Both the position numbers and the translations under genes were made by a program. From positions 1 to 37,825 of the forward strand of contig JACDHG010000003.1 in NCBI GenBank assembly GCA_013821195.1: 37,825 nucleotides of DNA, written 5' to 3'. The notes beneath the pieces are model-generated. The model made no database searches. It worked only from the letters and a program-made list of their open reading frames with translations, and was not told the origin of the DNA. Each line of letters starts with the position of its first letter. Position 1 is the stretch's first letter. Below, piece by piece: positions 22,823-31,199 of the stretch. The DNA comes from Propionibacteriales bacterium (GTDB taxonomy: Bacteria; Actinomycetota; Actinomycetes; Propionibacteriales; Nocardioidaceae).

Positions 22823-25800
22823 TCATCCGAGGAGGCCGTCTCGCCTGGCGAGCGCGGCGGCTTCGGTGCGTCCGGCGGCTCCGAGCTTCGCCAAGATGTT
22901 GGAGACGTGGACGCTCACGGTCTTGGTGCTGATGAACAGCTGGCTGGCGATGTCCCCGTTGCTACGTCCCGAGGCGACCAGGGCGAGGATCTCGTGCTCG
23001 CGAGCGGTCAGCCGGTCGCCGCGTCGGGACCTGCTGTCACCCCGCGGCGCGGCCGCGCCGAGCCCGCGCAGCTCCGCCAGCAGCGGCCCGGCTCCGAGTC
23101 GCTGGGCCGAAGCCCGAGCGGTGGCGATCACTTGGCGGGCCTGCGCCGTGCGGCCAGCCGCCCGCAGGACGGCCGCCAGCCGCGCCTGGGACCGCGCGGT
23201 CTCGAAGACGTGGCCGAAGGTCTCGAACGCCTCGACCGTCTCCTCCCAGGCTGACACGAGGGCGTCCTGGTCGGAGTCTCCGACGCCGCCTGTCCAGCGC
23301 AGCCGCCGGATCTCGGCACGGCCGCGCGACGCCCAGGCGAGTCCCTCGGGCCCGACCAACTTGAAGCGACGCAGACCCCGGGCAAGGGTCTCCTCGGCGT
23401 CTGCCCCCAGCTCCGCACCGCGCGCGGTCAGCTCGGCCCGCTCCGCCTCGCCGGACGTGACCGCCCGGGTCGCGAGCTGCCCGAGGACGAGTGCCCCGAG
23501 GCGGATGCGGGCAAGGAAGTAGCGGCTCTGCCAGAGGTCGAGGATGACCTCGAGCACGTGGTCGTGCGCGGTCAACGCGGCGCAGAGATCGCCGCGGTCG
23601 CCGTGCAGGTCGATGAGGGCGCCGCCGCTCAGAACCGACAGCATGCCGTCGCGGTCCCACCATGGCTGCTGCCCTGGCACCCGGTCGAGAGCGGTCACGT
23701 CGCCGCGCCCGGCCGCGATCTGGATCGCGACCGAGGCAAGGGCCGCCTCCGCCGGGGCGGGTGGCGCCTCGCCGGTGACGTCGAGCGTGCGGGCGGCGTC
23801 GTCCCAGTCTCCCGCCACGTAGCTGGTCAAGCCGGCCAGCAACCTGGCGTCGAGGCCGTACGGCGCCCACGGCCGGCCGAGCTCGACGGTGCGCGAGTAT
23901 GCCTCGACGTACGACGCATGCGCCTCGGCGACCTGGCCGGACTCGTAGTAGACGCCGCCGAGGTTGTGCAGCCCGCGCAGCTCGCTGGCCACGTCGTGAT
24001 CGGCGCGTGCCTTCGAGACGATGTCGGCGAGCGCCTTGCGTGATGCCTGGGGGTCGCCGTTGCGCTCGTCGAGCCGGGTCATCGTGGTCGTCGCGTCGGC
24101 GATCACCTCGGGCAACCGGAGCTGCCGGCCCAGGGCGAGCGCCTCATTGGCAGTGTTGACCGACTCCTCGTCACGCCCGCGGGCGGCATACGCGCGGGCC
24201 GCGATGGCAAGCAGCCGGGCTCGCAACGCCGACGGCGGGTCCGACGCCACGAGCGAGAGGGCCTCGGCTGTTGTGACCAGCACGTCGAGGTCGTTGTCCG
24301 TCAGCACCGCTGCCGAGGCCAGGGCGAGCAGGAGACGGGCGCGGTCCTCGTCGAGGAGTCCGGCACTTGGCTGCGCGACCTGATCGCGCAGCAGCTGCAC
24401 CGCGCGCAGCGGTTGTCCGGCCGCCGCCACGGCGTCGGCGGCCTTGATAGACAGTGTGACGACCTCGGCAGGCCCGAGGTCTAGCCCGCCGCGCTGAGGG
24501 TCGGCGACCATCTCCATGGCCACTTGGTAGTGGTGCGCAGCCTCGTCGGGTCCGGCCACCGACATCGCCTCGTCACCCGCCTCGATGCTCGCGCGGACCG
24601 CGGTCTCCAGGTCGTGGGACGCGCGGGCATGCCGGGCGACCTCGGCCGCCGTGCTCGTGACCGCGGGATCGCTGAGCGCGACTGTGTAGGCGCGGTGCAG
24701 CCTGGTTCGCTCACCAGGCAGCAGGTCGTCATAGACCGCCTCAGCCAGCAGGGCGTGCCGGAAGGCATATCCGTCGACGCCGACCGCGAGCAGCACGTTG
24801 CTGTCGACGGCGGTGCGGATGGCACGGTCAAGATCACCCGCCGACAGTCCGGCGACGCGGGACAGCAGTTGGTGGGACACGCGGCGACCGGCCACCGACG
24901 CTGCGCGAAGTGCCTGCCGGCTGTGCTCGTCGAGCGAGTCGAGCCGCAGCAGCAGGAGATCGGCAAGGTCGTCGGGGAGTGAGCGCCCGCCTCGGCTGCT
25001 CCGGTCGGTCGCCACGACGAGCTCCTCGGTGAAGAAGGCATTGCCCTCGGCGCGGGCGACGATGGTGTGGATGGCGGACTCGGGCAGCGGCGCGGGGTGC
25101 AGAGCTGCCACGAGAGAGCGGACGTGACCTTCGCTCAGTGGATCGAGCTGCAGCCGAGCAACGCCGGGCAGCCTGCTCCACTCGGCGACGGACGCCCGGA
25201 GCGGGTGACGGCGGTGCAGGTCGTCGCTCCGGTAGGTGGCGACGAGCCGCACGGGACCGTCGAAGCGCCGGGAGAACAAGAAGCTCAGCAGGTCGCGGGT
25301 GGACTGGTCGGCCCAGTGCAGGTCCTCGATCAGCACGAGCACCGGTGCGTCGACGGCAAGGGCGGCGAGCGTCGCGTGGACCGACTCGAACAGGTCGGCG
25401 CGGTCCATCGGCTCCGAGGTCGTCGGCTGGGTGTCGTTGGAGGTGCGCCGGCCGGGCATCAAACGGCGTACGGCGGGGTGGGCGCGGGCCACGGAGTCAG
25501 CCAGCTCGCCGAACTCGGTGGCGAGCCGGCCGAAGATCTCGGTGAACGGGAGGTAGGGCAGCGCGCTGTCGCCGAAGTCGAGGCAGTGGCCGAGCAAGAC
25601 CCGCCAGTCGGCGTCATGCGCCCGATGATGAAGCTCGGCGAGCAGCCGGCTCTTGCCGACGCCGGCGTCGCCGGAGATGACGACGGCACCGGAGGCGGAG
25701 TCATCGTCGCTCGTGAGCCCCACAAGCCCGACGAGGGTCAGCAGCTCGTCGGACCGGCCGATCATCGGTCGCAGCAAGGACTCAGGTGACACATCTTCCA

Positions 25801-25891
25801 TCTTCCCTGCCACGACCGACGACCGGGTGCTCTCCGGGGGGGACTCGGCCGGTTGTGCGTCGAGAAGGCTGACAGCGCCGCTTTCCGACAC
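22823..25891 (-). CDS. Large LuxR-family ATP-binding transcriptional regulator (LAL/MalT-like)
   Basis: A 1022-residue regulator. Residues ~41-400 hold a STAND/AAA-type ATPase with Walker A SGDAGVGKS (~73-81) and Walker B VLVLIEDLHWAD; the middle is helical with TPR-like repeats; the C-terminal ~65 residues are a LuxR helix-turn-helix (LTAREHEILALVASGRSNGDIASQLFISTKTVSVHVSNI). Such proteins sense a ligand through the helical region. The GTG start is 2 nt after the stop of the small upstream gene; ATG 25801 is an alternative. Its convergent position next to hyuB makes it a candidate regulator of the catabolic genes. Confidence 0.88.
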   Translation of the reverse strand: MSESGAVSLLDAQPAESPPESTRSSVVAGKMEDVSPESLLRPMIGRSDELLTLVGLVGLTSDDDSASGAVVISGDAGVGKSRLLAELHHRAHDADWRVLLGHCLDFGDSALPYLPFTEIFGRLATEFGELADSVARAHPAVRRLMPGRRTSNDTQPTTSEPMDRADLFESVHATLAALAVDAPVLVLIEDLHWADQSTRDLLSFLFSRRFDGPVRLVATYRSDDLHRRHPLRASVAEWSRLPGVARLQLDPLSEGHVRSLVAALHPAPLPESAIHTIVARAEGNAFFTEELVVATDRSSRGGRSLPDDLADLLLLRLDSLDEHSRQALRAASVAGRRVSHQLLSRVAGLSAGDLDRAIRTAVDSNVLLAVGVDGYAFRHALLAEAVYDDLLPGERTRLHRAYTVALSDPAVTSTAAEVARHARASHDLETAVRASIEAGDEAMSVAGPDEAAHHYQVAMEMVADPQRGGLDLGPAEVVTLSIKAADAVAAAGQPLRAVQLLRDQVAQPSAGLLDEDRARLLLALASAAVLTDNDLDVLVTTAEALSLVASDPPSALRARLLAIAARAYAARGRDEESVNTANEALALGRQLRLPEVIADATTTMTRLDERNGDPQASRKALADIVSKARADHDVASELRGLHNLGGVYYESGQVAEAHASYVEAYSRTVELGRPWAPYGLDARLLAGLTSYVAGDWDDAARTLDVTGEAPPAPAEAALASVAIQIAAGRGDVTALDRVPGQQPWWDRDGMLSVLSGGALIDLHGDRGDLCAALTAHDHVLEVILDLWQSRYFLARIRLGALVLGQLATRAVTSGEAERAELTARGAELGADAEETLARGLRRFKLVGPEGLAWASRGRAEIRRLRWTGGVGDSDQDALVSAWEETVEAFETFGHVFETARSQARLAAVLRAAGRTAQARQVIATARASAQRLGAGPLLAELRGLGAAAPRGDSRSRRGDRLTAREHEILALVASGRSNGDIASQLFISTKTVSVHVSNILAKLGAAGRTEAAALARRDGLLG

Positions 25892-25893
25892 GG

Positions 25894-26079
25894 TCAGCGG
25901 GCGCCGGCGGCGCGCGGCACGCGGCTGCGGCGAGACCGCTCCTCGGCGGAGCGCCGACGTGACTCGCGGCGTTCCAGCCGGTACCGGCGCCGCATCGCGA
26001 TGTCGGCGAAGTCCTTGGTGATGCGCTCGCGGTGGAAGTCGAGCTCGGCGGCGATGAACGGGCCTGGGATCGGCAGCAT
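25894..26079 (-). CDS. Small basic protein upstream of and coupled to the LuxR regulator
   Basis: A 61-residue protein, MLPIPGPFIAAELDFHRERI at the start, then an arginine-rich C-terminal half (RRRYRLERRESRRRSAEERSRRS). No known domain recognised. The start has a strong ribosome-binding site on the minus strand (GAGGAGA about 6 nt before ATG 26079) and the gene ends two bases before the regulator's GTG. This supports real translation, possibly as a leader that couples translation of the regulator, or as a nucleic-acid-binding accessory protein. Confidence 0.6.
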   Translation of the reverse strand: MLPIPGPFIAAELDFHRERITKDFADIAMRRRYRLERRESRRRSAEERSRRSRVPRAAGAR

Positions 26080-26255
26080 GACTGTCTCCTCATCTCGGTT
26101 GGTTGATGAGTCGACTCTCGCGCTCTAAGGCACGCCTGCACATCGGGACAACGCCGTATCTGTGAGCGCCTAATAGCCTGCCTACCTTAGGCGGCGGTCG
26201 GACCGGCCTGTCAGGATGTGAGGATGAGGCGACTCGTGACCTGTCGCGGCGGGAC
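26080..26255. promoter_or_regulatory. Divergent gap with CGCCTAA-N13-TTAGGCG dyad
   Basis: 176 nt between the small protein gene (minus) and the HEAT-like gene (plus). It carries a perfect 7-bp inverted repeat, CGCCTAA (26167-26173) and TTAGGCG (26187-26193), in a rare AT-richer patch, about 90 nt before the small gene. It is a candidate operator for the regulator operon. No confident -35/-10 pair was assigned. Confidence 0.4.
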
Positions 26256-26303
26256 GTGGCACAGGCCCGAGCACGAGAACAACCCGGTCGGCGTGACGCT
26301 CGG

Positions 26304-26900
26304 ATGAGCCCGCCGGGTGCCTCTCGGATGCGTCCGACAGGGAGGCTGCCTGCGCCGACGGACCCTGACGGCAGCCCCCGACAGCTCATCACGGAGCTGG
26401 GGCGGCGGGTGGGGGAGCGTGAGGCAGCCGGGTGGTGCTCCGACCTGATCGCCGGCGCCGACCCGCACGACTTCGTGGAGATGTTGGACTACCTCGGCCG
26501 GAACTGCCGCGCCGCTGCCTTCGACCCCAGCTGGTACGACTACTGGCCGCGGACGTGGGGTGCTCGCGGACTGCTGTACGTATGGGCGCCGTCGGCTGCG
26601 CCGGTGGTCGTCGAGCACCTCGGTGACGAGCACTGGCGTCCCGCCGAGATGTGTCTCAAGGTCGCCTCGCTGCGGGAGCTCGGCGAGGCAGGTCCCGGCG
26701 CGGAGCGCCTGAGCCACCACGAGCTGCCCCGGGTCCGGGCGACGGCCATCCGCTGTCTTGGCAAGGTCGGCGACACCGAACACGTCGCCGCGGTCGAGGG
26801 AGCGCTCGACGACGCGCAGGAAGCTGTCCGAGGGGCTGCCGTTCGCGCGCTTGCGCTTCTCGACCGACGACTCGACCTGGGCCTCGACATACCTGACTGA
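26304..26900 (+). CDS. HEAT-repeat-like hypothetical protein
   Basis: About 198 residues from ATG 26304; GTG 26256 and ATG 26328 are also possible and no good ribosome-binding site decides. The C-terminal half looks like two HEAT/PBS-lyase repeats: LSHHELPRVRATAIRCLGKVGDTEHVAAVEGAL and DDAQEAVRGAAVRALALLDRRL. The central part is aromatic (FDPSWYDYWPRTWGARGLLYVW). Such proteins usually act as protein-binding scaffolds. No link with either neighbouring pathway is apparent. Confidence 0.65.
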   Translation: MSPPGASRMRPTGRLPAPTDPDGSPRQLITELGRRVGEREAAGWCSDLIAGADPHDFVEMLDYLGRNCRAAAFDPSWYDYWPRTWGARGLLYVWAPSAAPVVVEHLGDEHWRPAEMCLKVASLRELGEAGPGAERLSHHELPRVRATAIRCLGKVGDTEHVAAVEGALDDAQEAVRGAAVRALALLDRRLDLGLDIPD

Positions 26901-27038
26901 TCTCGACCGCGCCTGTCGCGACTCTGCCAGCATGCGGTGAGTTCGGGTGTAGTAGCGTGTGCGCACCGTCGGCCCCGTCGCGAGACGATTCCCAGTGGGC
27001 AAGGTGTCTGCAGTCTCGAGTGGTGAGTTGGTGTTTCG

Positions 27039-27404
27039 ATGAAGTCGGTCCGAAGTGTGCGGGACAAGCTCCGCACCGGCCTTGCGGGACTCCGCCCGGT
27101 CCCGCCCGCACCCGAGTCCGCACCCGAGCCCGCACCCGCACCTGCGCCCGCACCCGCTCGCCAACCGGTCCGGTCTACACCTGGGCGCGCTCCGGAGACC
27201 GTCACCGCCCAGGAGACCATCAGGCAGGTCACCCAGCTTCGGCGCCGGGTCGAGGAGCTCGAGTCAGAGGTGCAGGAGAACCGCAGGCTCAACCGCAGGC
27301 TGGCCGAGTTGACCGACGTCGTCCAGGAGCTGTTGATCCCCATCTCGCAGCGCGACGAGGACAAGCTCCGGGAGCGGCTGGAGAAGTACTCGGAGTCGTT
27401 GTGA
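27039..27404 (+). CDS. DUF6752-like coiled-coil protein
   Basis: A 121-residue protein with three parts: a basic N terminus (MKSVRSVRDKLRTGLAGL), a proline/alanine/glutamate low-complexity stretch (residues ~20-45, encoded by a 12-nt-period repeat) and a coiled coil (TQLRRRVEELESEVQENRRLNRRLAELTDVVQELL) with a conserved-looking end (ISQRDEDKLRERLEKYSESL). Proteins of this type are common beside sulfotransferase and glycosyltransferase genes in Nocardioides-like genomes, from recall. Function unknown. The 138-nt gap before it has a possible TAGCGT -10 box at 26953-26958 but no clear -35. Confidence 0.65.
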   Translation: MKSVRSVRDKLRTGLAGLRPVPPAPESAPEPAPAPAPAPARQPVRSTPGRAPETVTAQETIRQVTQLRRRVEELESEVQENRRLNRRLAELTDVVQELLIPISQRDEDKLRERLEKYSESL

Positions 27405-27464
27405 GCCTGCCGGGTCCGGCCACTGCGTCGACCCGCCGACCTCGGTCGACACGGCGGGAGCGAC

Positions 27465-28664
27465 ATGGCTGAGCGCGTGTTCGTCCACGTCGGCGCCCCG
27501 AAGAGCGGCACGACGTTCCTCCAGACCGTGATGTGGCGCAACCGACAGAAGTTGCGGGGCGTCGGCCTGCTCTATCCCGGTCGTCAGCGGATGGATCACT
27601 TCCACGCCACCGAGGCGGTCCGCGACCTCACTGCCGCGGCTGCGCCGACCCCGACCGCCTGGGACCGGCTCTGCGACGAGATCGACGCCTGGTCTGGCAC
27701 GGCGCTGATCACCCACGAGTTCTTCGGGGCGGCCAGCGCCGAGCAGGCCCGGCGGGCACTCGAACGCCTGGCCGCCGCCGAGGTCCATGTCGTGCTCACG
27801 GCGCGCGACTACGCCCGCCAGTTCCCGGCTATGTGGCAGGAGGCACTCAAGATGCGTGTCTCGATGCCGCTCGACGACTTCGTCGACCGCGTGCTGGCTC
27901 ATGAGATCAGCGGTCCGTGGGGTTGGTCGACACAGGACGTGCCGGCGATCCTCGACCGGTGGGGCGCGAGTGTCGACCCTCGCTTCGTCCACGTGGTCAC
28001 GGTCCCGAGGCCGGGAGCACCGAGGGACCTGCTCTGGCGCAGATGGTGCCGGGTTCTCCAGATTCCACCGGAGTCATGCGACCTGGATGTGGCTGCGGGC
28101 AACGAGTCGCTGGGCGCAGCACAGGCAGCCTTCCTGCTCAGGGTGAAACCGTACCTCCCTGCGGAGCTGCATCCGAACCCGGAGCTGCACAGGTGGGTGC
28201 GAGGCCACCTGGGCCACGAGGTGCTCGTCCCCCAAGACGGTGCCCGATTCGGGCTTCGGCGCCGCCACCTGGACGAGTTGAGGGATCTCGCGGTGGAGGA
28301 GGTCAGGATCCTGGGAGACCGGGGGTACGACGTCGCGGGTGACCTCGAGGAGCTGGTTCCGCCTCGTTCCGAGACCGAGCATCCCAACCCTGGCGACGTG
28401 ACGGACCCAGAGATCGTCGACGTGGCAGCTCGGACGGTCGCAACACTGACCGCGCAGGTGCGATCGTTGTCGCGGGAACGTGACGAGTGGCGTCGGAAGG
28501 CTCGAGCAGGGCGGAAGTCCGCGCGTCGCCGCCCAACCACCGCCCCCACTGGTGATGCAGGCACGTCGATGAGGACAGGGGCAAGCGCTGCGACCCCGAA
28601 GTCCGACGTCTCGAAGAAGCTGGTCTCCTTGCGCAAGAGGCTGACGCGAAGGCTCGCGCGGTGA
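27465..28664 (+). CDS. Sulfotransferase-family protein
   Basis: A 399-residue protein with the PAPS-binding P-loop VHVGAPKSGTTFLQ (residues 7-20), the classical 5'-phosphosulfate site, and a plausible 3'-phosphate-binding stretch (VVLTARDYARQFPAMWQEA). The C-terminal ~90 residues add a coiled coil (VRSLSRERDEWRRKAR) and a basic serine/threonine-rich tail. It probably sulfates a glycan or small molecule; the target is unknown. ATG 27465 is preceded by GGGAG. The stop overlaps the next gene (GTGA), pairing it with the LicD-methyltransferase. Confidence 0.8.
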   Translation: MAERVFVHVGAPKSGTTFLQTVMWRNRQKLRGVGLLYPGRQRMDHFHATEAVRDLTAAAAPTPTAWDRLCDEIDAWSGTALITHEFFGAASAEQARRALERLAAAEVHVVLTARDYARQFPAMWQEALKMRVSMPLDDFVDRVLAHEISGPWGWSTQDVPAILDRWGASVDPRFVHVVTVPRPGAPRDLLWRRWCRVLQIPPESCDLDVAAGNESLGAAQAAFLLRVKPYLPAELHPNPELHRWVRGHLGHEVLVPQDGARFGLRRRHLDELRDLAVEEVRILGDRGYDVAGDLEELVPPRSETEHPNPGDVTDPEIVDVAARTVATLTAQVRSLSRERDEWRRKARAGRKSARRRPTTAPTGDAGTSMRTGASAATPKSDVSKKLVSLRKRLTRRLAR

Positions 28665-30241
28665 CCGGCCCGAGCAGGAGCGGCGACATCTCGGTCATCG
28701 TCACCGACCAGAGAATCGCACTGGTAGGACCCTTCGACGATGACCTGACATACGACGTGCTCATCAACGGCCAGCACATCTGGTCCGTCCTGCCCACGCG
28801 GGACCTGACGTCCCGTCAGGGCGGTGCTGGGACCAGGTGGCCGAGGGCCCTGCGCGCCCACCTGGTGGGTCACGGCCGCGTGGTGGTCCGCGAGCACGTC
28901 AGCGGACGCGAGGTGGCGGCGGCCGAGCACTGGTTCGGTGGCGTGCAGGACGGCGAGGTCTCGGTTGTCGGTCCGGGCGGGGATCCGCTCTTGCTCGACA
29001 AGTGGCGACGGCTGATCCGGCCGCTCGCCTCGGAGGACGACGAGAGCCTGGGTCGCCTCATGGACCGGGTCGTGGCGCTGCTCGACACGATGAACAACAC
29101 GTGTGGGGTGCCGTCGTTCATCTGTTTCGGGACGCTGCTCGGGGCAGTGCGTGACGGGGCACCGATCGGCCATGACAACGACATCGACGTGGGGTACCTC
29201 AGCGCGTTCGAACATCCGGTCGACGTCGCCCGCGAGGCGTTCCAGGTCGCACGGGTCCTCCATGAGAACGGCTGGCCGGCGCGCCGGGGTTCGGCCGTCC
29301 GCATCAACACCCGGCTCGACCTCGGCGGCGGTCAGGCGCGACGGGCCGACGTCTTCACCTGTGCATGGGTCGAGGGTGTCCTCTACATGCCGTCCGACGT
29401 CGGCGTGAAGGTGCCCCGGGAGACGATGCTGCCGTTGGGGACCGTGACGATGCTCGGCCGCGAGGTGCCTGTGCCCGCCGACCCGGAGTCGCTGCTCACG
29501 TTGACGTACGGACCCGGATGGCGGGTCCCCGACCCCTCCTTCGAGTATGCGAGGTCCCTTGGACTGCGGCGCAGGCTCGAGGGTTGGTACGGCGGACTCA
29601 GCCGCGGCCGCAAGTACTGGGACACCTTCGAGAAGAAGTCCCCCGACCTCGTCCCCCGAAAACCGAGTGCTTTCGCCCGGTGGGTGGCGAGGGAGCAGCC
29701 GTCACATCGACTGCTCGTCGACATCGGCACCGGCACTGGACGGGACGCGCTCTGGATGGCGCGCCGTGGACGGCCCGTGCTGGGTCTGGACTACGCGGTG
29801 ACCGCCATCGCCGGTGCTCGGCGACGCAACCGTAGCAAGGGCCTCGACGCCAGGTTCGAGGTGTTCAACATCGTCGACACGCGTGCGGCGCTCATCCTCG
29901 GCGCGCGCCTGAGTCGCCAGGCCGAGCCGCCGGATCTCTATGCGCGCTTCTTCCTTCACTCGATCACCGAGGTCGGCCGCGCCAACCTCTGGCGAGTGGC
30001 GCAGATGTCGCTACGCCGCGGTGGCCTGTTCTTCGCCGAGTTCCGCACGGATCGCGATGCCGCCCTGTCCCACGTCCTCCCCGGCAGGGGACGATCGTTC
30101 CTTGACCCTGACCTGATCGTCTCGGAGATCGAGGCGTCAGGTGGCCGCATCGTCAGTCGCGTCGAGGGGCAAGGGCTCGCGGTGTTCGGTAGCGAGGATC
30201 CGCACGTCTGCCGGTTGGTGGCGGCGTGGAGCCGGCCATGA
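28661..30241 (+). CDS. LicD-like nucleotidyltransferase fused to a class I methyltransferase
   Basis: A 526-residue two-domain protein. Residues ~155-180 hold the LicD/nucleotidyltransferase signature FGTLLGAVRDGAPIGHDNDIDVGYL (the GTLLGAVR and DNDID halves are separated by a short loop), typical of enzymes that attach phospho-groups to cell-surface glycans. From ~350 there is a SAM-binding Rossmann fold (LLVDIGTGTGRDALWMARRG, then VLGLDYA). The N-terminal ~110 residues are uncharacterised. GTG 28661 overlaps the sulfotransferase stop; its stop overlaps carbamate kinase ATG 30238, an odd coupling of unrelated functions. Confidence 0.78.
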   Translation: MTGPSRSGDISVIVTDQRIALVGPFDDDLTYDVLINGQHIWSVLPTRDLTSRQGGAGTRWPRALRAHLVGHGRVVVREHVSGREVAAAEHWFGGVQDGEVSVVGPGGDPLLLDKWRRLIRPLASEDDESLGRLMDRVVALLDTMNNTCGVPSFICFGTLLGAVRDGAPIGHDNDIDVGYLSAFEHPVDVAREAFQVARVLHENGWPARRGSAVRINTRLDLGGGQARRADVFTCAWVEGVLYMPSDVGVKVPRETMLPLGTVTMLGREVPVPADPESLLTLTYGPGWRVPDPSFEYARSLGLRRRLEGWYGGLSRGRKYWDTFEKKSPDLVPRKPSAFARWVAREQPSHRLLVDIGTGTGRDALWMARRGRPVLGLDYAVTAIAGARRRNRSKGLDARFEVFNIVDTRAALILGARLSRQAEPPDLYARFFLHSITEVGRANLWRVAQMSLRRGGLFFAEFRTDRDAALSHVLPGRGRSFLDPDLIVSEIEASGGRIVSRVEGQGLAVFGSEDPHVCRLVAAWSRP

Positions 30242-31173
30242 CGGTGCTGGTCGCGCTGGGGGGCAACGCGATGACAGCCGCCGACGGCGGCGCGAGCCCC
30301 GAGGACCAGATCGCCGCCGCTGAGATCGCGATGGACGCGGTTGCGGACCTGGTGGCGGCTGGGGTCGACGTCGTGATCACGCACGGCAACGGGCCCCAGG
30401 TGGGCAACCTGCTGGTCAAGAACGAGCTCTCCGCGGGCGTCGTGCCCCCGGTGCCGCTCGACTGGTGCGGTGCTCAAACACAAGCCACCCTCGGTTTCGT
30501 CCTGATGGATGCGCTGGAGCCGGCCCTGGCCCGTCGCGGCGTACGACGTCCGACCGCCGCCGTCGTGACGCGGACCCGAGTCGACCAGGACGACCCGGGT
30601 TTCAGCAAGCCGTCAAAGCCGATCGGACGGTACCTGTCGCGCGACGAGGCGGCTGCGCTCATCGAGCACGGCCAACAGTTCGAGGACCGCGGCAGCAAGG
30701 GCTGGCGACGGGTCGTCGCCTCGCCAGAGCCACGCGAGATCCTCGATGCCGGAGTAGTCAGCACGCTCGTCGACGCGGGGTACGTCGTGGTGGCCAACGG
30801 CGGCGGAGGCATCCCCGTCGTCAGAGACCCTGACGGTCGCCTGCGCGGAGTCGAAGCCGTGATCGACAAGGACCTCGGCGCGGCCCTCCTTGCCGAGGTG
30901 ATCGGCGCCGAGCGGCTGGTCATCGCCACCGACGTGGACCATGCGATTCTCGGCTACGGCACCGCCGCTGAGGCGCCGATCGCAGAGGTTCGCGTCACCG
31001 ACCTGCGGGGCTTTGCCGCGCAGGGTCACTTCGCGAGCGGCTCGATGGGGCCGAAGGTCGATGCGGTCTGCCGGTTCGTCGAGCAGTCGGGCAGCATCGG
31101 CGTCATCACCAGTCTGAGCAACATCGTGGCCGGGGTCAGGGGCGAGTCCGGCACCGTCGTCGTACCAGGTTGA
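30238..31173 (+). CDS. arcC: Carbamate kinase
   Basis: Transfers phosphate from carbamoyl phosphate to ADP, giving ATP and carbamate (which breaks down to ammonia and CO2). The 311-residue length is normal for the family. Motifs: [46 protein letters not shown] and [21 protein letters not shown] 30238 has GGAG at 30228-30231; an in-frame ATG at 30226 is less likely. No arginine deiminase or ornithine carbamoyltransferase gene is nearby, so its carbamoyl phosphate probably comes from a catabolic carbamoyltransferase such as the FdrA/DUF1116/DUF2877 set. The stop is 26 nt before the ring-opening amidohydrolase. Confidence 0.94.
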   Translation: MTVLVALGGNAMTAADGGASPEDQIAAAEIAMDAVADLVAAGVDVVITHGNGPQVGNLLVKNELSAGVVPPVPLDWCGAQTQATLGFVLMDALEPALARRGVRRPTAAVVTRTRVDQDDPGFSKPSKPIGRYLSRDEAAALIEHGQQFEDRGSKGWRRVVASPEPREILDAGVVSTLVDAGYVVVANGGGGIPVVRDPDGRLRGVEAVIDKDLGAALLAEVIGAERLVIATDVDHAILGYGTAAEAPIAEVRVTDLRGFAAQGHFASGSMGPKVDAVCRFVEQSGSIGVITSLSNIVAGVRGESGTVVVPG

Positions 31174-31199
31174 GCCACAGTCAGCCACGAGAGGATCCC

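Noticed and set aside
26165-26195. Iron-box (IdeR/DtxR-like) operator
   Set aside because: Only one half resembles TTAGGTTAGCCT; the spacing and the second half do not fit the 19-bp consensus.
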